The position numbers and the translations under genes were made by a program. This document shows positions 11,416-26,400 of a DNA stretch of 64,000 nucleotides, piece after piece. This DNA comes from Aptenodytes patagonicus (Eukaryota > Chordata > Aves > Sphenisciformes > Spheniscidae), in contig NC_134973.1 of the NCBI RefSeq assembly GCF_965638725.1, positions 6,382,491 through 6,446,490 on the forward strand, read 5' to 3'. Below the pieces are notes generated by a model. That model was not told the DNA's origin and did not search any database. It worked only from the letters and a program-made list of their open reading frames with translations. Position 1 is the stretch's first letter. Each line of letters begins with the position of its first letter.

Positions 11416-14400
11416 TCAGTAGCGACGGTTGAAACGAGGATCATTAGGTCTGTTTGCTCTCTCCTGGCCAGCAAATCCTTCTTGCATTCCTCCTCCATGC
11501 ATCATCTGACTTTGGTTGCCACCTTGCATGAAACCTCCACGCCTAGAAAGCAATTCAGACATTTTAATTTTCTCTTGTGACTCTAGTAGTCAGGTTAATA
11601 TAATGGGTGTTCTTTTAAAACTTTTTGCGTGATTTTTTCACTCTTCAATAAGATGGACTACATAAAAACTATGGGAATATTTTATTACTCCTTCACATTT
11701 AAAAAAAAAAAAAAAAATCAGATAACTGATGCTTCCATAAAATGTTTCTTTGGCCAATTTAAATAGAAGAGATGACCCTTAAAAGGGAAACAAACACTTT
11801 GCTCTTTTTAAAGTTCTTACCCTGACATGCCGCCACGATGCATCACATGGCCAGGTCTGCCTCTACCTCCACCTAAAAAAGTTCAAATGCTTCCTTTATA
11901 TCCACAGTAATAGTTTTACTTCATCTCCAAGGATAACAATGCCTGTATTTTCTGCTTTACGTAGCACAACTAATGAGCTGTTGTGCAAGAAGCATACCTT
12001 GCCATCTCTCATGATCTCGTCCTATCATTCCTCCATCCACACTGCTCTGCCATGAACGATCTTGATGTCCTTCAAACTTTCGACCGTGATCTCCCCAGTC
12101 ACGTCCATCCCTGCAAAAGTATGAAATTCATACCTTGTCACATTAGCCAGAGCACACAAAACAGATTCAAGTAAAACAACTAAGTCACAAACTTACTCAA
12201 ATACTTTACCATGGTACATGCAAATCTCATATTTATATTTCTATCTGTTAAGTCAAATCTCAGTAATAAGCCTTCTGTTCAACCCAACTAACATGACAAA
12301 TAAGATTTTCTTAATCTGGTTTATGCTACATTGCTGTCCCAGTTTACTCCAAACATCCTAGCTTGTTATTTTGACCAGTCAGTTTATTTTTGGTGTTTCC
12401 TGTAGGCTGGCTTACTCATAGGACGTATTAAAAAACAAAAACACAACACAAAACCTCAAAACACCCCCCCCACACCCCCAGTCTAAGTATTTTATTAACT
12501 TGTTTTCCTTTCAAAGGGCTAACGGGATGGTGCTTCCAACAACTACAAACTGGGGAAGAACCACTACCCTGAAAATATCAAGCTTTGATAGTAACGTTAG
12601 GCAAAATTAATTGAAAACATGAAGACTTTCAGATGTGAAGTTACTAAAAAAAAAAAAATCATGCCAAGATGCATGTTTTGATGCACAAGGCAAGCCGAAA
12701 GAGCTACTCATTTGTAGTCCATCCAACAGAGAACAGACTCAGGGATGAAAGTTGGAAAAAAAAAGAATTGTACTTCCAAAAACTGCATCCCATTTTCACA
12801 TACAGAAATAGTCCTTAGATGCACAAGAAAAAATATTTTCAGTTACGTGTACTAACCGTGACTGTGGGGGTATCCCTCTACTTTCACTCATTCTTCTGTC
12901 AGATCCATAGCTACCCCAACTTTCCCGAGAGTCTCGTGAATGACGGTCTGGTCCTCCATGGCGCTCATCTGGATAATGCTAAAAGGCAAAGAACACTTAC
13001 AGGACTGCCCAAAACAGACTCTTTAATTGTTCGAAGTTGCTCAGCTGTAATCACTCAATCTCAGAATCATTTAGGATGGAAGGGACCTCCTGAGATCATC
13101 TAGTCCAAGCCCCCTGCTCAAGCAGGGTCAGCCAGGGCAGGCTGTCCAGAAGTCTCCCATCAGGTTTTGAGTATCTTCACAGCTGGAGACTTCACAATTT
13201 CCCATGCAACCTGTTCCAATGTTTGACCACCTTCACAGTTCAAAAAAAAAAAAAGTTATTTGTTTTGTCTTCAAATGGAATTTCCTGTGTTTCAGTGTGT
13301 GCTCATGGACTCTTGTCCTGTCAGTGGGCACTACTGAGTAAAGCCTGGCTCCATCTTCTCCATACCCTCTCTCCCGTGAGGTATTAATGCACATTGGTAA
13401 GATAACCTCTGAGCCTTCTCTTCTCCAGGCTGAACAGTCCCAGCTCTCTCAGCCTCTCCTCATACAAAAGATGCTCCAGGCCCTTAATCATCTTTGTGGC
13501 CCTGGGCTGCACTTACTCCGGTAAGCTCTTATCTGTCTTGTAATGGGGAGCCCAGCACTGGACACAGTACACCAGATGGGTGCTGAGTAAAGAGGAAGGA
13601 TCACCTCCCTTGACTTTCTCGCAACACTCTTCCTGATGCAGCCCAGGATGCTACTGACCTTCTTTGCCAGGACGGTGCAATGCTGACTCATGGTCAGCTT
13701 GTTGTCCACCACGACTCCAAGGTCCTTCTCTGCAAAACTGCTTTTCATCTGGTTGGTCCCAAACATATACTGCTGCACAGGGTTATTCCTCCCCAGGAGC
13801 AGGACTTTGCACTTCCCGTTGAACTTAATGATATTCCCCTCTGCCCAATTCTCCAGCCTAACCAGGTCCCTCTGAGTCTCACAGCTTAGCCATCAGTAAA
13901 GGGCACTTCAGGATTCTGTGACTCCGCAAAATTAATCTCTCACTGCTTGAATGTGCCATGAAGGTCTTTCCCCCAGCCCTCAAAAACATGCAAACATCTC
14001 TACTAGTTTTGCTGTTATTTCCATGCAACCTCATAGAGTGAATCTTACGCGTATTTTGTATCTTTGCCTTTTCTACACAATCTTTTGGAATACTCTACCT
14101 TTTTGACACAATTCACTTGTTTTGTTTGATTGGTATCAGAATAGCTATATCTAACTTTTATAATACACAAGTCTTTAAACTAAATTTCATCTTATTAAAG
14201 AAAACAAGACAATCTGGTTACTTATATGTATTTTGGGAGATATAATTTAATTCTTAACTGCTGAAATGTAATCTGACTCACACTATAGAAAACCAGGTTA
14301 TAAGAAGTTAAGATGTTTCTGTAGCTTTATAAAGCAACTCACTTGTCCATCCCGATCTCCCATCATTGTCCTTGATCCATCTCTCCTACAAACAGACAAT

Positions 14401-17400
14401 TAAAATCAGACTGTGGTAGTAAAACATACAGCATATAAAGCATATAAAAATCCATCTACATAACAACACAGGTGAAATATCCTGCTTCCATGTAGTGCCA
14501 ACATTATCTACAAAAGGCACAAACAGCTGGAACGTATGGAAACCATGACACATTTTGGATTCCTGGAAAACCCAGTTAGTCCTAAAGTATAAACCAGAAT
14601 ATTCTCATTAAGATGCTAGGTGCCTACAATATTATTTAGAAATTTTTCAGCATCCTACAAATGTGTGAAACAGCATTGCAAGCAGAACACTGAACAAGCC
14701 TGACAGAAGGTTTAACTCACGGCACAGTACAGATCTCTTCATGATGATATAAGAAAAAGTCCACAGCCACTAAGCCACACTTAAAAAACAAAATGCAAAC
14801 CAAACACACAGTAAAGGCAGCAAAAGATGACATTAAATGCATTTTTTACTTTCTATTTCAGGCAACAGGGTGGAGGTAAGACACCAACCGGTCTATTGAA
14901 TGGTCTTGATAACGGCCACGATCCCTGTGATCAAAGTCATGGAAGCGATCCTGGCGACTGAAATCTGAATGGTACCTATCATTCATTGCCATTCGTTTTG
15001 CCTCTGGCCAGTACGGATCATCTCTCCTGAAAGAAAGAACACACTCATTTTAGTCAAGATAATGACTTTTGATATTGTTCCCTCCTTCCAAACTGTAGAA
15101 GGGTAATTAAATTCAAAAGGGAGTTGAAAAACCTCAGAGGATAGTTTGACTGCGGTTATTAAACATGATCATCTCAATGCAATCAACATCTGCTGATTAA
15201 TGGAAGCTGAGAGCATACGGATAGCTTTTTATAGTACAAGCTGATGAGGCGGAACCTGGCAGCAACGTTTTCCACTTGCATCATTTGTATTTGCTGGCTT
15301 TACCTGCCATCTATGTCATACGGTCTTCTCATTGCAGACCGACGTTCTTGTTCATAGCGCAGTTGCTCATGCTGGCGTCGCAGCTCTTCTCTTTCTCGCT
15401 GAATGCGATCTTGTTCTCTTCTCCTTTCGTGCTCTATGTGCATTCGTTCTCTTTCCAGTCTTTCTCTTTCCATCCGTTCTCGTTCAAGACGCTGCCTTTC
15501 AATTTCCAGTCTCTCACGAGCAATCTCAAGCCTCTCCCTTTCTTCTCGTTCCCGGATAGTCTGCAGGTGCTGCTGTCTCTCCCGACGCTCACGTGTGCTA
15601 TTTTAACAGAAACGAAAGGTTACAGACCTAACACTTCAACAGATAAAGGAAGTTAAAAAGGGGAAAAAAAAAAAAAAAACAAACGAAAAAGAAGATTAAA
15701 AATTAAAACCACAGTGACTGCAAACTTACATCAGCTTCTTGGAATTATACCGGGGGGGGAGGGGGTGGTGGGAGGGAGGGCACGGAGGGAAGACACTCAG
15801 CGTACACATGAATTACTTGTATTTAGAGACTGATCATATTACTCCCACAAAACCCACCTGTGGGGGCAAATAATCCTATATGGCCAGGAGAATTTGAATC
15901 CAAATGCCCCAAGCTCATTCCTTCTACTCAAATAAAATATCCAACTCTGAAGAAGCCAGAACGATATGCTGGATAATAGGACTCCACTAAGGCTCAGAAA
16001 TCTACATATGACAGAGAAACTTTTTCCTCTCCAGTAAGAGCGATGAAAGCATTTCCCCCCTGTCCAATTCAACTTACTTCAGGTAAGCAATAAAGCTTTG
16101 TAATGTGTGGAAAATGTTTTAACATGGAATTCAGGTCACAGTTTTAGCAAGGAATTTGAAGGATGGCCATTACCACCTTTATCCTGTATTAAACATCATG
16201 AAAACAGAAAGAAAAGCCCGTCAAAAATAATTAAATACCTGAATTAGGTTCTTAACTAAAAAGATACAATGTGGAAGCTTTAAAGGGTTGCTGGAAAAAT
16301 CCCCCAATTTCTCTATAGACACAATGTATTTAAATAAAACAAGATGAATATTTTTGTATTTCAAACACTATGGAGACTTTGAATGCTATGACAAGACAGA
16401 CAAGGTCTTATTCTGAGAAAGACAACTTTTCTCCTAGTCTTTCCCTGTGTATTTGAGTGTGGCAAGTTTAGAATTATCATTTCTCCTCTACTATAATGCA
16501 TGCTCAACTAAGGAGAGCAGCATACCTAAATCAATCTAAACCACAAAATCTACAAAAAGGAAAAAGAACAAAAAACAAACTGTGGTTGTTTTTTTTTCCC
16601 CCCAACACAATTTCAAGCTTAGTATTAACAGAGTCAATAATTGGAGCTTTCCCAATTCAACAGATATGCAACCCACAAACATATAACAAATTACAAGTGA
16701 AAAACAAATCAAAACCCTCTTTATTTCTTAGTCATTTTAATCAAAAGAAAATTATATTAATTCGGGGGGGGGAGAATCAAACGATTTCACTGTTGCTCTT
16801 ACCGGCGCTGCTCTGCCTCCCTCATTTTTCGTTGTGCTTTAATTTTGTCAAATGGCACAATGCCTTGTCTCTCTCTGCTCTCTGATTTGCGATCCTGGCT
16901 CTTAATGCTCTGTATTTAATATTGAAGTAGAGAAACTTAATGGAATGCATTTATAAAAGGACAACTATCACAAACAATACTCTAAGCTCTGTTTCCATTC
17001 ATACATATCATGTCTCAAAGCTTGGTCCCTGCATTTTTCAAAAAAGCTGTTCTTTTTTTAACATTACAGACACACCACATATTAACACAGTAATACTTAC
17101 CTTCCCACATTTGTTTGGCAGGATTTCATTGCTGAATATGGTATCAGCCATATGAAAGGTATTTTACTAATTAAGATCGAAATCTACATTATAGAAATTC
17201 TAATTGGACAAATCAGTAAGACAAGCGTGGGTTACATGTAGCTCGGCAGGATTCAGTATTTGTTTCTAAAGGAAAACTGACACATAATGTTTCCCATGCA
17301 AAAACATTACTTACTCTGTCTTTTGATGCAGTTGATGTTTTTACACTAATAACAGGTTCTCCTTTGGATTTATCCATTACTACTGTTCTCTCTGTTCCTT

Positions 17401-20400
17401 TACTTCCTAAATAAATCAGAGGTTGGGGGAAAGAGATGGAAAAAACAATCAAACTACATAACCTACACCACTCATTGCTATGCCAGAAGTTATGTTCTCT
17501 AAAATGTGCAAATGGGCATTTAACCCTCTCCTCAAACATCATTTTTTCACTACACCTATTCCAAGTGCTTCTGTTAAGGATGACACAATGTCAAACACCG
17601 CCCCCACCCCGCCTCTTTATACCTTCTGAACCGGAAATAATTCTAGAATATTGGCAGTTCTTTGGAAAGAACTACCTACAATTAATTATTCATACTTCAC
17701 CATATCTTTTACTCTATGAAAAAAAGAATAGCCAAATTACCCGACTTAATAGTTTTAGGTTGATCTGATGAACCAGACTTCAGTTCATCTTTATCTTTTT
17801 TTTCCTTTTCATCTTTGTCTTCTGTCTTTTTAGGATCCTCTTTTTGGTCAGACTTCTCATCCCTTTTAACACTGCCAGGTCTATAGATAGATATTGATAT
17901 AGATTAGGCTAATACAGAGTAAGAAAAAAGAAAATTAAAGGAGAATGCTAGCAGCACAGTAAGAAAGTAGAATTCTGATGTGCTAAGACAGTCATAATTA
18001 GATTGCCAAAGATTTCCTTCTACAACTTCCTACACCATAAAATAAGACAATCAGACTATGCTGTGCAGTTGTCATAAAAACTTGGCCGTGATTCAGGTAT
18101 CTTAACTGAAGGCAAAGGAAAAATTCACACCACCATGTGCTTAATGCCCACAAAGCTTCTTATACAACATGACAATTATGAAGTGCCAATGTAAACCATT
18201 TTTGTCGGGCAACTAGGTGAAATAAAGGCAAAAACTTCTCAGTAAATAGCATTTAATAGGAGTTATGCCTCAAGAAGATAATTAAAGCAAAGGACTTAGT
18301 GTCTTATTCACTCTCTTAGTGTCTTTTTCAGCTACTTTCAGTAATGCTAGAGAGAAAAAACATAGTGCCGAAGAGGAACATGTTCTGGAAACAGGATCTT
18401 GGATAACTGATCTTTAACTGTTTGTGACCACAATCACCTGAGAAACCCCTATTCCAACGAGAGAAAAATTTAACGAACAAACAGTGACATACTGACCAAA
18501 ATTCTCAAATGGCCTTTCCTATAGATTTGACATGGAAGCACCACAATCGTTACTAAAAATCAAATATAGCTAAATTAAAAGGTATGCTTGAAAATGCAAC
18601 TTTCCAATGCCTACCTTAAAGCACATAATAGAAACGTCTTAAGTTAGGCACTGAACATCAACAGTTGTTCATCTTGTAGTAAAAGTTAGAAAAATGCATC
18701 TATTGCTCTTTTTGAATGTTTGCCACAGAAATTCTTACTGTAATTTTATTTTTCCTGACAAATCAGCATTGACTGATGAACAGCAAAACACCTTTGGACA
18801 GAGAATTTTTAGAACAGTACCTCTCACTGACTGTTTCTTTCTTTGCTTCATTCTCTTTTTTTTCACTTGGCTTCTTCCCAGCAGGTTCATTTTTTGCCTG
18901 AAATTTATTTTGCACATCATCAGCTGAGAATGTGGTCTCGATCATTTGTACAATCTGATAGTAATGGGATATCTTTGAGGATCAGTACTCACTTTTTCTA
19001 CAGAAATTATTTTCCCATGTAACTCTGTTTTGTGGAGATGAGTAATACACATTGTTGCTTCCTCGGCTGTAGACATCGTAACAAAGCCGTAACAGCGAGC
19101 ACCAGGACTGCGAGCATTGGTGACCACTTTTGCACCTACCACCTTTCCAAAATAAAGAGGTATTACACTTACTGTAACAAGTGCCCACCATTTAACAGCA
19201 AGAAGTACAAGCTCCATTTCTACTCTGTTTTATTCCTGTCCACCATCATTCAGGAAACTTCTATTTTTAAGAGATTAACAAATACAAGAGGAGCATTGCT
19301 TGGAGCCAATCATGCTTCTGTTGCCAATGCAACGCTACAAAAACTGAATCAATAGATGGGAGCTAAAGACTGAATTCTGTCCTGAAGAAAGCCTGTAAAA
19401 AAAAAAAAGGCGGCTAACTTTACATCAACAACATCATTTAGCTTAAGTATAAAGGAGTAAAAACCTAATAAAAATTTGTAAGCCAATTTCCACCCACATG
19501 CTAATGCTAGCTCAACTGCTAAGTCCCATCTCCCCTCGAAAAAATGTTTTCATGTCGCTAAAAGGCAGACCCACAACGTTATCTACAATCTTTTTAAGAA
19601 ACAGGAAGTTTCCCCAAAAAGTATAACTTGAAAAAGCCCACATAAAACACCTGTTTTCATAAATGGTGCTTACTTATGCTCATATAGTCAATACAGCTCA
19701 CTTTGTATTACAGAAATCAATCATATTTCACAGAGGTGTCATATTTTAAAGTACAGATGAATAAAGAACATATGTTTGAGCGTTTGATTTATTGCAGATG
19801 TACTTCTACTTCTAGGAAGCTTTGCCTCTGCTAATACTCCAAAGAAAATAACAGTAATTTTATTTAAACAACTAAGTGTTACCATGGCATCTAAGTAAAG
19901 GCAAATACTAGGTCGGCTGTTGCACAGTTTTTAATTACATTTATAATTTTGTGGTACATCTCTATGGTCAACGTTCCAGGTTACCAGATGGAATTCTGGA
20001 CAAATAAATGGAAGGAAAGTATTGCATTTTTATTGTTACAAGGAACGTTAAAAAGGTTTTACTAGTCTCATGACTTTCACACAAACTCAAAGCTGTGCTA
20101 CACTTAATCCATTTTTGTACCTATTGTAAAGTCACATTTAAGTTCTAGAGTATTTTCATTAGTTAAACATTCAATAGCAGATTGCTAGCACATACAGTTT
20201 TACGACAAGCTGCTGACAGTCATCTTTAAATAGGCTTCAAAGGTTTGACAAGAATCCTTACTGATGTCTCTGACATCAGCCTGCTATTCAACTAGCTCTT
20301 TCAATTTCCCAACTGACAGGGAGATTTAACTTGCCATTTTGTCTATCATTAATAACAACTGCAGGACCCCCCCCCAACTCCAAACCAAACAACCCCCACC

Positions 20401-23400
20401 CCCAAACTACCCAAACAATTGCTTTTTAAAGCAATTGCCAACTCCAGACAAAAATAAAACTTCAGGTACCAAGGCAATTCTTAAGCTATTCCCCAGTAAT
20501 TATGTTTCAACATTTACTGCATGTTTTACTTAGTCCTAAGGAAGTCTTTAATAAATAATGTTCAATTCACTGTTGACTCTGAATTTCCAATGGGTGAAGA
20601 TACTATACTACAGCACAGGAGACAGAAGTATATGTAAACAGTCATTGGCTGTTTCAAATAAAGGACCGTATATGGAATTTTGTATTTGTTTGGAAGTCAG
20701 CGACAGAATAAAAAAGCAGTAATTCAGAGTGTACTTCAGCAATTTTTTCCTTGATATCCCACAATATTTTTGATAATTTGATTCCTTTCGCTGGTATTCT
20801 CAGTTGTGGGAGCTTAAGAAGTCTTATTAAGACAGCTTCAAGTGAAAAAAAACAAACCAAAACAAAAAAAGCCTTACCTTCCCATATTTGCTAAACAGAT
20901 TCTTCAAATCTGTAGCTCTGGTAGTGGAAGCCAGTCCACTCACCCAAAAGTTTCTACCAGAACCGCTAGCAGTGCGACCTAATTAGGAAAACAAACAAAA
21001 CCAAAACATACCCAAAATCCTAATTATTTCAACAACTACTTCTGAATTAAAAAGGAGCAGTTCCACAAATCTTTTTTTTTAAATCATAGAGCAAATGAAA
21101 TGCAATGCGTAACATTCTCCCCCCATGATTCGCATTCCTGAAGGCAAGTAGTATTACAAGTCCAAAAACTTTAAGATGGAACTACAGGCTTTGATACATG
21201 CAACAGAGGCATGTCATGTCATTCTTCAAGAAAGTAACTGGACTAGGGCACCTCTGAAGTAATTGTGGCTCTTCAGAATGTGCCTGGATAGATCCCAGTA
21301 ATGCTGCACTTACAGGAAAAGACAGAAGACCTGCTAGAGTTGCGGGAACAGTGTTAGTACCCGTGTATGCTCATGTCTTGCCCTCCCTATCTCCTCGACT
21401 CCAAAGGAATGATGATGGGATGCAGGTTAACCATACCTCTCAAGGAAAGACATTCACCATAAAGAAAGCAAGAAAATTTCTCTCCTATTTCTGCCCGCAC
21501 AGATTCCACAGTTGGGGTATGAAGCCTGTGACTTTAGTTACAGGAGTCAGAAAAGACCTAGCTTTCTTTAACTATGCAAGAACTACAGAACACCAATTTG
21601 GCATCTAAACTAGAAAGATAATTTTATAAATGCTTATGTAAAGTCTGAAAACCCAACATCTAGTGATTAAAAAGTGTCTGAGCTGAAAGAACCTTTCTAA
21701 AATGCTATTTTATTTGGGTGTCTTTCCATTTCTTACTTCCTGATAATTTTTGTCATTGTCACAAACATGAGCGTAGCACTGAGAACACTGTTGTTAATAT
21801 TTATAAAAGTTCCCTAGGGAAGCATGCAATCACTTGTGCCAATCTCTTAAAAAAAAAAAAAAAAGTCTTTTGTATAAAGGAGACTATGTCTAGACCTGTC
21901 ATCTTCTAGTCTCAAGAACTGCATGGACAAAGGTGTGTCATGTGTGCAAACACATGGGAGATACGTTGTCTTGGTGTTTCAAAAAGCTGAGCCATAGGCT
22001 TTGATGCTTTTACTCCACACGCTTCCTCTAGAATTTTAAAACGGCCACCTGCAGTTACACTGGCACCAGCATCCTGGAGAAAGAGAAAAATGAGCTCTTT
22101 CTTCTATTTTATCGACGATTTTTTAGATTATTTAAACTGTGTTAATACCCTTTTTGAATAAGCTTTGATCAGTCTTAACATCTCCAGTTTTTGCCCTCCC
22201 GTAAGACTTAAAGAGGTGCTCCTGCAATGGTACTGCATTTCGAAGACAAAGAAAGACTGGGACTATAAAATCTTCTCTAACTTAGAAACTAGAATGATAT
22301 TAGGTATTGGGAGCCAACCCTCAACACTGGAGACATCTTTCAGATATGCATAAAGCGACTGCCAAGTCCACCAGACTTATGAGCTCATAAATTTATTTTT
22401 CTATGCTCTTATTAATACAGCTCTCATAATGAATGCATGGAACATGGAAAACTCCTTGTCCTAAATAAAATCCTTTCATACAGGTGTGGAAATAGCAACG
22501 TATGAGTCAGAACTGACTTGTATATAGTTCTGTACCTTACTTCTGGCTCAACCGCTTTGCTCTGCATGCAGAGAGCGCTACATAATCAAGTAGCTACCTC
22601 CCCCCAGTGTTCTTTACTAAGCCAGAATATGATTTAAACAAATGTTATGGAACACAGCACATCCTTTGGAGGAAGGTATGCAGGGGCAAGGTTGTTATCA
22701 GACACCCAAGTTCCTGAAGGCTGTTTTGAACGCAAACTTCAAGAAGAGTTTTCCCAGTCCACAAAAAAGTACACTCAAGTCCTTGGGTAAATGACAGCAT
22801 GCACAAAACACTCCTTTAAATATTCTGAAATAAGAGAACACAAGATTACAGACTGTAAGCAAGAGGTAAACAGACCCTAATGGAGCTGACGTTGAGGTCC
22901 AGTAGCTTGCACAGACAGGTATAACCCCGGATCTTGGAAAAAGCAGCTGACAATGAGTTCTGTCTGTGTTGTAAAACCCAATTAAAACCAAACAAATTCT
23001 TCCTGTCCAGTTGGCAGACGGATCTCATAACGAGTTTCTTGCCTATTATAGGAATCGCTGGAACTTCCAAGCTTACAGTGCTGAACTACCTGCCTGCAGT
23101 ATGTAAGAAGAATGTTAACAGTCAGTTCTAAATTTTCTGCCCTGGTCAGTTAGGAGAGAATAGAGAGGTGGGGTGAGCTGCAAAGACTCAGCAGCCTAAT
23201 GTATTGAAAGGAAGAAGTATGATGAAAAGAAGGAGCAGGCACCCGACACTGTTGATCAAGAAATTTTCATCTTCCTTAAGATGCATATTTGCACCATAAA
23301 TAGGATCTGCATGGACAAAAATTTAATAACATCAATCTAATTTGAAGACAGTGTTAAGCTGTAAGTTTCTGTGGCATTTAAACATGTGAATACTAGATTC

Positions 23401-26400
23401 CAAATTATTTCAGCAAAACAGTAGATGGTATGAAGAGTCACAAGCGTATAGTAAAGCAAACACAACTGCGAAAGGCTCTTGAATCACTAACAGCTGTTGG
23501 TAAGCATCTTCAGTGCCATGAGGGACATATTTGCCACGTATTAATGTCTACCTTTGAAGATCAAGATACAAACAAAAGGGTGCAACACAGATACCCTTAG
23601 AAAATGCATAAAAGGAAAATAGGTTTTTTGGCATAAATAGAGTAAAAAAAAAAAAAAAACCAACAGAAAGAGGTGAATAATTTATGATATTTAACAACTT
23701 TGCAGATTCCAACGCTTTTCCGCTGAAATACCCCATCCAATACAAAAACAGTTTCTCCAAGCAATCATTGAAGTTCTATTTTTTAGAAGAAACATACCTT
23801 TCTCATCCTTTGAGATTATCTTTGTATCTCTGTCCTCCTCAACAGGGCTAAAGACAAAACACCACATTATTCAAGTCAGAAAGAAAAGTGACTAACTATA
23901 AATTATGAAAAATGCTAAAATTAAATACCTACCAGAAAATATGTCGCAAACAAAAACACACCTCTGTATACTTGATTTAAGAAATCTGACAAGAAATAAT
24001 GAAGTCAGATTCTTAAACAGACTTATATTAGGAAGACGTTTACAAATAAGAGTAATTTAAGAAAACAACCTTTGAAGGTTGAGGAAGGAAAGAAATCAAA
24101 CCCTCTGCGTTTAAAAAAAAAAAAATATCTGCACATGGAGAAATAAAACAGACTCTTTAGGAATAGGCTACAATTTCATCAGTCTTGGTGGCCAATTGAA
24201 GGAAACAGCTTATTCGCATCACTTAACGACCAATGAAAAAAAGATAGCATCTGGTCTATAACGGAGAAAAAACAAACCTCTTTTTCTGATCACCGCCCTC
24301 ACTGGTTGAGGACTCTTTAGTAGCAGGGGATTCCTCAGAATTAGCTTTGTCTTCTGTTTTCTTGGCATCTTCTTTGCTATCTTTGGCTTCGGGACCTGCG
24401 CCTTTTTCCGCTGTTTCCCCACTAGAGGCTTCCAGGCCTTGGGAGCGTTTGCTACTCTGATCGCTTAGGGTCTCTACTACTAAAGATTCAGAGTCCGGTT
24501 TCTCTTCCTCTATTGTCTGTGCACTTGTCTCCCCTTTTGCTACAACTAAACGCTTTGCTTCCTTCCTTGCCATAGCTTGTGCCGATTTGCTGTCCAAATC
24601 TAAAGCATCTTCCTCCAACTGAGCGGCAGCAAGAGCGTCCTCTTCCTCTGCTAGCCTCTTGCCTGGCACCACGTTACTTGCTTCCTGTGCATGTGGCCGC
24701 TCCGCTTCGGAAGTGTCTTCGTTAAGTAGTTCAGATTTACAAGTTTCCCCCAAAATGTCGAGTATTTTCTCATTTTCTACGGATTTAACAGGAATAGAAT
24801 GGCACAAGATTTAATCACCAGGGAAATACAGCAATCACAAATGTGGAACTGGCATGGCTGCCACACTAACACCAAGAGAACTTCTAAGCTACACAGAGAT
24901 TGGAAAACCCTAGTGTACACAGTGTTAAAAGTACTACGCTAACTGCTGTCTGACAAACTACCAAATCAGCCCTAAAATGTTAACAGGGAAGAAAAATGCC
25001 CCCACAGATTTAACAAAAACCTTCTGGCTGATCCTTGATATTCTTCATGAAATCATTCAGCTCTGTTTCTTCTCTAGTTAGCTTCCAGAGTCCAAGATGC
25101 TTAACTGAACGTATCAAGGCACTGAGAGTTCAATTTTTAAATTTCTGTGAAATTCTTTTAGCAGACAGTCCAACATGAGAACTGGGCATCTTCTGATGGT
25201 GCATGAGTGTGTTTGCAGTCCAGAAAGTGAAAAGTATCTGTATGAAATTTCCATGAAGAAACTCTCTTCTTTCTTCTGTATCCAGTAACTAATCTTTACA
25301 TTTTAATGCCCTACAATATCTTTTTACTGCTTTCACTGCTCTCTACTTAGTAACAGAGTTAAGGTGTGTGCGATATCACAAGATCTGTTTACAAGTAGAA
25401 TCTTTAGCTTTTAAACTGTGATTAACTTCTCTAAATCCATTTATGTAGTTTAACAGGTTTTTAAACCATTTCATTTCACTGGAAATATTTCAAAGATGAC
25501 AAGCATCACTTCACAGATCTGGGGATATGATTGGGTTTCCAATCTCTATGACCCTGCATGATCTGGATTGTCCATCATAAAAATAATGCAAATTATGTTT
25601 GTTTGCTTGGTTTTTTTAATATTTAATGGTTTAAAAAGTATTAGTTGAAAAGACAGGAATATGTTTTTCTTTAACAGTACCTGGCTCCAAGTGTAGCTTC
25701 TCCATTTTCTGTTGAGGAAAATAAACACAGAATGAGGATTTTATAAAATGCATTTTGTAGCACAGAATAATAGCAACCCCCCGCCCAATCCCAAGATTGA
25801 AAACTTCACAAATTCACCTACTACATTTAGCACTTCTTTTCACCATCCACTGATGTATCAAACTGAGTATTTTATATACATAATTTTTCTGGCACATTGA
25901 AGCCAAATCAAAGTATCAGCCACAATTACGTTCTCGTATCTAACTTGGAATAAGTTCGATTTAAAGAGACCAGTAAAATATCTTTGTGTACCACATCAAC
26001 TGCAGAGTGGAAAAAACCCCAGCTACTACTTGATATAATCAGTACAAGACCATTTTTATTTGCCATAAAGGTGGAGGAAGTCTTGATAGCTGACTGAAAA
26101 GTAGGGAAAAAACACAGGGCGTTCTCATTGGACAGACTGTATTCTGAGCAAGATCACGTACGTCTTAGATTCTGTTAAAATTTCATATTATGGTCATGTT
26201 TTCTTTTTTGTAGCATGAGCACAGAGTGAATACTGATAATAACAATCTGAAATACAGCTACATTTTCAATTTACCTTCATTTCAATTAAATCAGAAGAAG
26301 AGGCATCTAAATTGTTTTCAATTTCATCATAATCTTCCTAAAAGAGTAAAAAAGGAATTATAGCATTTTTTTACAAAAAGTAACGTTATCTTACGGAGAA

